Source of the DNA: Juglans regia
Lineage: Eukaryota; Streptophyta; Magnoliopsida; Fagales; Juglandaceae
Direction of reading: 5' to 3'
DNA length: 64,000 nt
NCBI RefSeq assembly: GCF_001411555.2
Contig: NC_049916.1
Span: forward strand, 27,608,558-27,672,557
The notes under the pieces are model-generated. The model made no database searches. It had not been told where the DNA came from and worked only from the letters and a program-made list of their open reading frames with translations. Positions within the stretch are counted from its first letter, which is position 1, and each line of letters starts with the position of its first letter. This document shows, in pieces, positions 49,850 through 60,310 of the stretch. The position numbers and the translations under genes were made by a program.

Positions 49850-50598
49850 GTAGTAAATTAGGAAAATCAATATAACTTTTATTATTAACCCTAAAATAAT
49901 AAAAAAATAACTATCTAACCAAAAAAAAAATCTCAAATTTTTCGTAAGCAAACATGCCTTATATTTCTGCAATAAAATCGTCTTAAATTAATAAACTAAT
50001 CAACACGAGATACACATGCTAAAATCAAACTTGAATACACATGCTAAAATCAATCTTGAAAGTTAGTTTTACTTGCAAGCTCTTTCCCTTCCTCGTCCAT
50101 CTAAATTTCAAAAGTACCAAAGCTATAAATATTAAACAGAGTGTTGCATGAATCTAGCACTACCGAATTGAAAGTTAGCTGCAATTTTACAGGTAAGGAA
50201 TTATTTATATTTTCTACTTGTTCTTTGATTTGACTCCCAACTTGAATGGGACTGTTATTTACAGTACGTATATAGACCAAACTTTCAGAACTTGGACCTG
50301 CGGTTTGAGTTTCAAAAGTAATCAACGTTCCTCCCAACAATCATGAAATAACAATAATGAATCAAAGCCCTTATAAGTTTCAGAAAATAGTTCTGGTGAG
50401 CTGAGCACCTGGATTATGCTAGCAGCTTATGTTATGAACGATCTTCAGAATATCCATTCATAGCACGTACAAATTTGCTTTCCCCCCGTCTCCGAGAACT
50501 CGGTGTATATGGCACCGGTAAAATCGCCTGTAGTTGCAACCGAGCCAAGATGGCTGAGAAGCTCATCAATCAATGGGAGTTATGTTGGGTGGATATGG
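49333..50598. other. Spacer between CLPX and SCPL copy 3
   Basis: The CLPX 3' UTR is followed by AT-rich DNA with an (AAT)n run at about 49820-49850. CACATGCTAAAATCAA(A/T)CTTGAA is repeated in tandem at about 50013-50060. No gene is visible. Confidence 0.5.
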
Positions 50599-53500
50599 AT
50601 GCATTTGCTTCTTATATCTCTTCTCATCTCCAGCCTCGCAATGTCGCAGACAATCTTGGACACCCTGCCCGGCTATCCTGGCAAACTTCCATTCAAACTG
50701 GAAACTGGGTGAGATTGTACTCTTTCTCTTTGTGATTTGTAATTTTCGTGCTAGAGAATCTCGTTTACGGCGACTGGTGCCAAAAACTCCTAAACCTCGA
50801 CTGACCGACCCAAAATACAGCAAAGAGTCTATAAAGAGTAAACTAGCTCTAAGTTTTCAGTTTTCAAGTTTCAAAAATGAAATGGTAACAATGTTGAAAA
50901 TGGATTCATATATAGATATGTTGCAGTGGGTGAGACGGACGAGTTACAGCTATTCTATTATTTTATTGAGTCACAAAGAAACCCGGTGAAGGACCCTCTA
51001 CTGCTTTGGCTCACCGGAGGTCCTGGTTGTTCTGGTCTCTCCGGTCTCTTCTATGAAATCGGTAATGTCCCTCAACCTAAAAGATAGAAAATTTGCAATT
51101 ATCTGCTCCTCAAAGTTTTCAAAACATGTCAGCTAGTCTCGTATTTTGCAAAATTAAGGGATATTAACGATAATATGCAAAGAAAATTTAGAAACTAGTT
51201 CATCCAAATAGTGCACTGGGGTTTTTACTTTTTACTTATTGACTTTTACAATTTTTTAGGACCACTCACTTTCGACTACGCCACTTTCAATGGTAGCTTG
51301 CCAACATTGGTGACGAACCCATATGCATGGACCGAGGTGCAAAATTTCTCTCCAACATCTTCATCGTTATGTGAACGTTGAAAGTGTAAAGATTTTTTCA
51401 GCCTTTTTCGTTTTATTGACACAATATTATGCCTACAATTTTTCAGGCTGCAAACATAATATTTTTAGATGCACCTGTTGGTACTGGATTCTCGTACTCT
51501 GAAAGCCTTGAAGGTTACTATAGCTCGGACACTAAATCCCCTTATGACGCATATCTTTTTCTTAGGAAGGTGAGCAAAAACTGTAAGAACATGTCAAATG
51601 CTTCATTTTTTTTTTTTTTTTTTTGCAGATTTTAAGAATCTCCATAGACAAATATAGAAAATCATTTTTCAGAATGTACTGATCGCTTTGCATATTCATG
51701 TGATGCAGTGGGTGTTAAATCATCCCAAATTCCTAAAAAATCCACTATACATTGCTGGTGATTCCTATTCAGGCGTGATCGTTCCCCAGGTCACTCTTCT
51801 TGTATCAAACGGTAAACATTTATTTACTGATGTAAAACTAATATTCGCACATTTAATCTAAACATTTTCCTCATTACCAAGTCCTAGCTCGATCGTTTTT
51901 TAAAATTCAAACATGCTCGATTTTGCAGGTAATATGGCTGGATTGGAACCAACCATGAATCTCCTAGTATGTGCCTAATTTTATCCTACTTCAATTACCT
52001 TTCCTTGTCATTGGTTATTCTGGTTCACTCATCTGTGCCGCCATTAATGAACTTTACAGATCTGGTTTAATGTTATTTTCTTCAAACTTGAATCAGGGTT
52101 ACATGCTTGGCAACCCAGTAACAGATCAACATGCTGATGAGAATTCAAGAATCAAATATTACCACCGTTTGACACTCATATCGGATGAACTTTACCAAGT
52201 AATTATTAATCCCAAGCCTCCAGTTCATCGTATCAAAATAAGCTACATTGAGTTCATTTTCCAAACATTCTGCGCCAGCTTTATTTATGCTTTCATGTAG
52301 TTGGCTGTAAGATCATGCTCCTAGTCCCTAGAAAACGTTCAGGATTTTTTTTTTGAAAATGATTGTACTCCAATTTTATTCATATGCCCTCATTTATAAT
52401 GGATGAATACTTTTCACAAGAAAGAGCTTAGGGCATACAATAAATGTACAACTTATGATTTCTCGTCACTATTTATTTCATACCATCCAATTTGAAAATG
52501 TTGGATATATGCTTTTCCAGTCAGCTAAAACAAATTGCAATGAGGAATATGTTGATCCAGATCCAACCAATTCGACATGCATTGATGATATTGGACTTAT
52601 GGCACAGGTTAGATTGAGGACTTACCCATCTGCTGGTTTTTGCAACACCAATTTCTAGCATTCTACAATATTTTTTTTTGTTAATAACGAGAATTCTCGA
52701 CCGATTTCATTTTTCCTTTATTTTTCATGTTTGCTCTATTTATTTCTATTTCTATCATTAAATGCACGTGTGATTGAACTCGTAGTGTACAGTAACTGTA
52801 AACGATGCACATATTTTGGAACCCAAGTGTAGCTTTGCATCCCCAAGACCAAACAGCATGAAATGGGGAAGAAAGTTCTTTGAAGACATTCCCGAAGAGA
52901 TCATCCAATCACCAACCAAACGACAAGAGAATTGGTGTAGGGTAAGCTAGCTCCATCCCCATATATTTGCATCTGGGCTTGTTTGAGCAAATCTAGAGTC
53001 TCTTAAAATCTACAGAAGCTTAACAAATCGACCATTACACTTTGTTGCAGAATAGCAACTATGTGCTCTCTTACGTCTGGGCCAACGATCAAACTGTCCA
53101 GAAAGCTCTTGGCATTCGAAATGTAAGTGAGATTTCGTAGAATATCCCATAGAGCTTGAGAGGGATAGATATGGTGTGTGATCCTGACATTTAGTCTTCT
53201 GCACGACAAATATTGTAGGATCTACACACTGTATATATCTCTCTCAACTCTAGACCCAGAGTTCTATATGAATGGTACCCGAGTGAACTTTAATTTCAAT
53301 TTTAAGAGGTTTTTGGTATGAAAATTAGGGGACAATAACAGATTGGAAGAGATGCAATAAAAGCTTGGCTTATGATAGCAACCTCGTCACTGTGGTCCAT
53401 TATCATGAAGAACTTCTTAAGAGAGGTTATCGAGTTCTGATTTACAGGTGATTAATTTGTCATTATTATTATGCTCGAGCTGTATTTTTTAATTACAAGC

Positions 53501-54078
53501 AAATGAACAACTCAAAATTGATCAGCTAAAGCAGAAAAGATGTAAAGCTTGCAACAACAACAACAACAAAAAACTTAAAATGCTTTGAAATTAGTCATTA
53601 TCCACGAATTCAATAATTAATGATCCTATAATTGTTGGTGTTTCAGCGGTGATCATGATATGATGATTCCATATGTGGGTACACGTGCATGGATAGAGTT
53701 TTTAAATATGACTGTGGTTGATGGTTGGAGGCCATGGTTTGTGGATGGACAAATTGCAGGGTTGGTTCTTTATTTATTTATTTGCGTTACAAAACATTTA
53801 TATACCAACAAAAGAAAAACACTCATTTGCTCACTTTTCTCGACAGTTTCACTGAGAAGTACAAAAAAGATACTGGAGATGGCTTGACCTTTGCAACAGT
53901 GAAGGTGAGATTCATTTTGCAAATAATGCTTGCACAAAGCAGAGTGTATAAGAAGAAGTAAGAAGAAAATAACCCATTTTTATACTTTGTGCAGGGAGGG
54001 GGTCACACAGCTCCAGAATACAAACCTGAACAATGTCTTGAAATGGCTGATAGGTGGCTCTCTTACTTCATTCTCTAA
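50599..54078 (+). CDS. Serine carboxypeptidase-like protein 3 of 3, probable acyltransferase
   Basis: Fourteen exons encode 462 aa: 50599-50708, 50916-51061, 51260-51336, 51447-51569, 51709-51811, 51929-51966, 52097-52198, 52521-52607, 52786-52941, 53051-53122, 53329-53447, 53647-53760, 53847-53904, 53995-54078. I chose the ATG at 50599 because it gives a normal signal peptide ([17 protein letters not shown]); an in-frame ATG at 50509 would add 30 residues. The oxyanion loop is TGGPGCSG. Ser171 is in the textbook GDSYSG, the Asp is in SGDHDM (380-382), and His439 is in [14 protein letters not shown]. That His motif differs from the GAGHSPQEY of copies 1 and 2, so this copy is the more distant paralogue. 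Exon 2 carries three extra codons (DELQL region) and exon 13 one extra. The acceptors of introns 1 and 13 differ from the others, but the phases are identical. Confidence 0.9.
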
Positions 54079-56790
54079 TCCAATTGAATGAATTATTCGA
54101 GTCTATCTATTTGTTGGAGGTTGGAGGTTTGTCATCTGCTCTGCAAGGAAGGAAGCTCGTCAAAGATCAGAAGCCCCCATTATTTCTGCTCATGTATTCA
54201 ATAATAAAATTTCCAGTAGCTTTTCTTTTTTTAAGAAATCAGAACAGTACCCCAAAGTTTGAGCAATTATAGTTCCCTACCGATCTGAATGGCGAGATTA
54301 GCTCTCACACAAATAGCACTTTTCGAGGAACTAAGTGGGCCTTCAATCTATGTCCAAATCTCTTTGAACAACGATAAGGCGCCAAATTATAAGAAAAGTT
54401 TTTCTATTCATAAGCTCCACACACCATACATTATAATTTTTTTTAGTTTTATTATTCTTAAAATAATTAAAATTTTCTATTTATCATCCATATATCACGC
54501 ATATCATCCATATATCACGTATTTGGTAAAAGAAAATAATTAAAAAAATAACAAAAAATGTGGTGTGTTGTGTGTGAGACTTATGAATAGAATTTTTCTT
54601 ATTTTTGTGAGGTTGCATACGCTAAATTACAAGGTTTCATGATTTCCTTGTAATTATATTTCTTCTGTTCTTGATAGTCGACTCTGTTTGGATTTTTTTT
54701 TTTAAAAAAAAATATAAAAAATATCCGTACTAATATTGAAAATATTACATTATCATTCTATTATGTAATATGTATGATTCCTATCACTTTGAAATGGAGA
54801 CATTTATTTAATTTTCATCCTTGGATCTTTAAATCTTTCCTTAAACCATCTAAAAAAGAATAATATAACCTTTTTGTCCACGAAAAAATATACTCCTCAA
54901 ACTAAAGTTAAGAGGCAACGCTACATCTTCAAACTATCAAGAATTGCAATATACTCTATGAAATAATTCACATATACGCCTTGATAAAAATTTCAATAAA
55001 TTAGAATAAATCAATAGAACAAATCTAAAAGTTAAAACAAAGCTTAAAAGTAGAAACACTAGGAGGAAATCTTTTATTGCTCATTGACAAATATAGTTGT
55101 CATGTGGCCGAGGGAGGAGGGCCTCTCCTTTCCCTCCTTTCTCCATTCACATATCTTGTCTATTAAAGTAGTTCTTTTTACTTAATTTTATTTTGCTTCC
55201 TTCAAAGTTGAAAGAGATAGATCTACAACTTTCCAACAACTCACGAGAGACACGCATGGCACAAGCAGACTTTCAGGCTGCAAATCATTCGGTGGAAAGT
55301 TGCAGTTTTACAAAAATCATGGCGCGTGGTCCTCACACGCCACCCTTTTCGCAACTCTTCTTGCCACACACACCAGATTTTTTGGATCTGACCTTTGTGA
55401 CTGAAAAGAGACAAGTGTATTGCCTTCACGCACCGTCACATATTTCGAAATCTACTAGAGCTGGTCTAAACTGTAATCTATCATTTTTTGCATCTATCTT
55501 ACTGCTTTTTTTTTTATTTTCCTTATTGTTAATTAAAATAAAAAAGAGTTCGTCTCTTAGACTTTTATCTATAGAAGTTGAGTCCTTTACTTCTATGAAG
55601 GGTGAGGTTGAGTCTCTGTTTAGACAAAAAGTGTTATATCTTAGACATTTGTTTGCAAAGAGTATCAACAGTAGTGAAGATTAGTCTATAGAAATAGTGA
55701 TGTCTTTTGGACGTTTGGTGGAGTTTCAAATGTATCATTTTGGTTTATAATATCATGTTTGATATGGAGAGATCTTAGAATGTATCTGGTCATGTATGTA
55801 AGTTTATTGATGAAGAATGATGACAATTTCCCTTAAAAAAAAAGTTAAAGCAATGAAAGAGTTTAAAAGATTAATAATTATAAAGCTTGAAAATATTTTT
55901 TAAACAAAAAAAAATATGACAAGAAAAAAATAAATAACTGAAAAACTTAAAAGTGAAAAAAAAAACGAAGTTTTCCTTTTAATTTTATTAGGATTTTTTC
56001 CTCTTTCGTAATTTTTTACCGATAGCTTCTTCTTCTTTTTTTTTTTTTTTTTTTTTATGAGAAGAATGGAGTACATTACAATTATTTGTAGTTTAGAGAG
56101 TTGATTGTTCAAATTAATAATTTGGGTGAACGTAAATTGAGTGATGATTTGATAAGGATTTGTGTATTTACATTATATATATACATATATATATTATATC
56201 TATATTCAAATTTATCTAAAATCATTAAATAAAAAAATTTAGAAATTCTACGTTCTCTTTCCTCGTCCCATTGTACATTAAATAAAAAAAAAATGATTTT
56301 AAAGGCAATAAAATGTCACATCGTAATGTTAAGCTAGAATTTGAAAGAGATATACCATTATTAAAACGTATCAGAATAGTAAATAAGAGACATACGTTTT
56401 AATAAGAGTAATGTTATACAACTTCTTATTATTTATATATTATATTTTTTTTAAATTTTTAATTTTTTTTAAATTTATTTTTTAAACTAATTTATTTTTT
56501 CTATTTATTATTTATATATTAAATATTTGATAAAAGAAAAAAAATTAAAAAAAATATGATATATAAAAATTATGTGAATAATAAGAAATTATGTAAATTT
56601 TTTATACCATTATAACGCTAGGGACAACGTGGAAGGTGGGGCAGTTCCACTTGTGCTACATGAGCTGGGATTGGTTCTTTTCCACCGTCCTTCTTTTATT
56701 TTTATTTTTTGAAAAATAGGATTATGATATTTTTTTATAGTTACTTTTCTGTTTCTTTCCTTTGTTTTCTCTTTTTAGAACTGTTACATA

Positions 56791-56831
<41 letters not shown>

Positions 56832-57046
56832 AAACTAATTGAATTTTATAGAATTTATTTTTGTATAATACTTATTTTCCTTTTTCTTTTGTTTTTATAA
56901 AAAAAAAAAAAAATCACGAGTATTATTTATTTTGTTTCTTTTTATGATGGGGGCAATATTCTTTATTTAGTTAACTCTCCCGGCACATCCATCGGAAGGG
57001 GAAGTAGCAAGACCGGAGTGAGGAACAATACATTAGATATACAGCC
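54079..57046. other. Intergenic region between SCPL copy 3 and the magnesium transporter
   Basis: After the SCPL 3' UTR come a family 2 MITE at about 54395-54600 (CTCCACACACCATACATTATAA to GGTGTGTTGTGTGTGAGACTT), a retroposon-like repeat at about 55190-55845, and a second family 2 MITE at about 56400-56610. A (TA)n run follows at about 56798-56824. No host gene is supportable. Confidence 0.5.
55190..55845 (+). mobile_element. Poly(A)-tailed retroposon-like repeat, copy B
   Basis: The block GTCTAAACTGTAATCTATCATTTTTTGCAT, followed by GTCTCTTAGACTTTTATCTATAG, matches the minus-strand block of copy A near 40.8-40.9 kb. The unit ends at an A-rich tail (CCCTTAAAAAAAAA) near 55845. The 163-codon frame at 55193-55684 is inside it, has no domain, and is probably not a gene. 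Confidence 0.35.
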
Positions 57047-60000
57047 ATGAGGGTTGGACCGGGTGGGCATCTCAAGTCGGGTTTCCATCAGCCCGAAGAT
57101 GAGCCTGACCCCGCCCGGGCTGCCTCTGCCGGCTTGTCCCTCACTGTCGGCGCCGGTGGTGGCCACCGGAAGAAGGCAACGGGGGTCCGGGCGTGGCTTC
57201 TCGTGGACTCTACGGGGGGCACTCAGGTGATTGAGGCCGGGAAGCACGCCATCATGCGGCGCACCGGCCTGCCCCCCCGCGACCTCCGGATCCTTGACCC
57301 GCTCCTCTCGTACCCGTCCACCGTGCTTGGACGAGAGCGGGCCATCGTCATCAACCTCGAGCATATCAAGGCAATCATCACTGCCCAGGAGGTCCTCTTG
57401 CTCAACTCTCGGGATCCGTCTGTGATCCCTTTTGTTGAGGAGCTCCAGAGGCGGCTTACGCGTCACTACCACGCCACCACTGCCCAGGTTCGACCCCACC
57501 TTCAGTTCCTTCTTTTCTTTCTTTTCCGCTCTCCTGTGTTGATTTTATGCATGGGTTTGTTTCGATGGCGGATGGTTATACTGCAATGATTAGAGAGACA
57601 GTGATTCTAAGGAATCAAAGGCGTAATTATAGGTTGGGAATCTATAGCGTAGATATATGTTTTTCTTCTCCGTTTATTGATTTATTTACTTTTTCTATGT
57701 ATGTTTCCGGTTTTCTGTTGCATGTACTATATAGGTCGAGAGTGGTGATAATCCGAACTGGTCAAATTTGTATGATTTGGGAGAGCCACAATCACGGACT
57801 GCTAGTCCTCAAGACTTCTCTGGACGGTTTTCGCAATTTCAGGACTTGGATGAGGAAGGCAAGGCAGAGGGGAAACAAGGCCTCGAGAATCAAGACGGAT
57901 CAAAGGTTCTTCCATTTGAGTTTGTTGCATTGGAAGCATGCCTTGAGGCTGCATGCGGTTGCCTAGAGAACGAAGTAAACATTTGTTCTTCGTGGTTTGA
58001 TGGTTTTTCTTTCTTTTTTGATCGTTGCTTTGGTCAGTCTTGTTTACTATTTCTTATTTATTTGTCGTACTTGTTTTGAGATCAGGCAAAGACATTGGAG
58101 CAGGAGGCTCATCCAGCCTTAGACAAGCTGACTTCAAAGATTAGTACTCTCAATTTGGAGCGTGTCCGTCAAATTAAAAGCCGTTTGGTTGCCATAACTG
58201 GACGTGTTCAAAAGGTTGAGAGGTCTTAAGATTGTTAACCACTAGACATATATATTGTCACTATATGGTCCTGTATTTGCAAATCCATAGTTGGGATACA
58301 TCATTTCAATTGAACCATTGCCATTTAGGCAAAAAGCATGTTCTAAATGTGAGTTAGTTACTTTTACATGCTTATAATATATGGTGCACACATGCCGATT
58401 TTCAGGTTAGGGATGAACTAGAACACTTACTAGATGATGATGAAGATATGGCCGAGATGTATCTTACTGACAAGTTGGTTCAACAACACCTTGAAAATTC
58501 TTCTGCTTCCTCTCTGAGCGAGAATGATGAAATGGATGATGATGTTCTTCAACCAGACAAGGATGATAGGCACGTAAATGGATGATGTCTTAGTATAGGC
58601 ATACCTATTTTCAAGTGCTTCTTTGGTATCTGACATGCTGAAGATGCCCCATGTTCATGTTATTAGGATACCTGCTGAAATCTCATCAGAAGCTGGTGGT
58701 GTTTCTGCTAGTTTCAAAGGTGAACTTCGAAACATGGAAAACTCCCAGGAGCGAGCATTTGATGCACCTAAAGTACTCAGTAGAGGCAGCCACGGGACTC
58801 GTTCTAGTACCACTCACAGTGCTACAGGTAAGAACCTAGATGTGGAGGAGCTTGAAATGCTATTGGAGGCATACTTCGTGCAAATTGATGGTACACTAAA
58901 CAAACTATCCACGGTATGTATCTACTTCTACAAACTCTGTTTTTCTCACTGTCACCTGGATCTTCACCTTGCTGCACCTAGGATGACACTTAACAGATTG
59001 CTGCTTTTCGAATTGTAACTCCTGAAACCAATACCCTAGTACCAGCATAGATGGAACATAATTTCAAAAAAAAAAAAAAACTCATTCCCTAGGGAAACTT
59101 GATGTACTTATGTGGGAACTGATGATGCAGTCCTCCTAGTTGAAGTTCATATCGTCAAATATATCAGTTTCATTTAACATCATAATTCAACAATTAATGA
59201 GTTTGTCTACTAATAATGATGATGATGATATGACCAAAGCATTCAGTCATACACTTAACATATAAGTGCTGCTCCTTGCATTTAGCTCCAAGATCAAAGA
59301 CCTTGTCCACCTATGACCTTTGGTCTCCCTTTGTGAACAGAAGACAATCCTTTGTCTCTAAAAGCCTCGTATGGTTTGGCTAAATGACTGACTTCTTTAG
59401 TTGAGAAACCTCTTGGGAGTTTCCTTTTGTAATTTATTGACATCTCTGTTTCTAGCTAGATCTTTCTTGCAGGCATCTTTTTTGTACTTGGATTGTGCTT
59501 TATGCGCTTTTAAAATGAAATTTTTATTACTTGTCCCAAAAACATTTTTTGATGTAAAGAGCTAACTTCTAAACTCTTAGTTAGATAATTCAGAATAAGA
59601 TTTCTTTTGGTTCTTATTTACTCAAATGAAGGAAGAGCTAGTCGCACATAAGCTTCCTATATTTGATGTAGAGCATTAATTGAAGTTCTTTTTAGCATGT
59701 TGTTGAAGGTTCAGGGATTTAGATGCTTGATCAATTTGTGCGGCCTTTTCAAAGTGTCGACAGTTGAAGGCAGATAATTTGCACATTTTGCTGCTTATTT
59801 CACTTGTGGTTTGGTTGGAAATGAACTCACATAGCATTTGATATTTTAGGAAGTTATTACTTCAGAAAATTGGTTCTTTGTGCATTTTAATATGTTCATA
59901 TGTTTTTCTACCCCCCATAAGTAGTATGATTATTCAGCTGATAAGTTTGTTACGGCTCTAGGATGTTATTGGATTTTCTAATTTCCAATTTGTAAACATT

Positions 60001-60310
60001 GTTGGTGGCTGTTGCTATGAAGTTGAGAGAGTATGTCGATGACACAGAGGACTACATCAACATAATGCTGGATGACAAGCAGAATCATCTACTACAAATG
60101 GGGGTCATGCTGACAACAGCAACCTTGGTCTTGAATGCCTTTATTGTGGTTGCCGGTCTTTTTGGCATGAATATCAATATCGAACTGTTCGATGATACGA
60201 AATCAGGGATGCCACAGTTCCTGTGGACTGTTGGGGGTAGTGCCACTGGCAGTCTATTCTTATATGTGATTGCTATTGCGTGGTGTAAGCACAAGCGCTT
60301 ACTCGAGTAG
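57047..60310 (+). CDS. MRS2: CorA-type magnesium transporter MRS2/MGT (MRS2-3-like)
   Basis: Six exons encode about 502 aa: 57047-57487, 57735-57974, 58086-58214, 58406-58569, 58667-58913, 60023-60310. The long N-terminal cytosolic domain is alpha-helical (RERAIVINLEHIKAIITAQE, LEACLEAACGCLENE, LDKLTSKISTLNLERVRQIK). The GMN signature that selects Mg2+ is at about residues 455-457 (AGLFGMNINIELF). It ends TM1 (residues about 435-454); TM2 is FLWTVGGSATGSLFLYVIAI, and the tail CKHKRLLE is the plant MRS2 terminus. The last exon (LREYVDDTEDYINIMLDDKQ, NHLLQMGVMLTTATL) resembles Arabidopsis MRS2-3. It acts as a homopentameric Mg2+ channel in a cell membrane. The exon 4/5 junction is ambiguous: an AG|GC donor at 58569, or a GT donor at 58573 with acceptor at 58643 that adds residues HMPHVHVIR. 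Confidence 0.93.

Noticed and set aside
55193..55684. 163-codon plus-strand frame
   Set aside because: It is inside the second copy of the same repeat; composition is irregular and no family is recognisable.
56963..57499. 178-codon minus-strand frame at the MRS2 start
   Set aside because: It is antisense to the GC-rich first exon of the transporter, whose plus-strand protein is clearly conserved.
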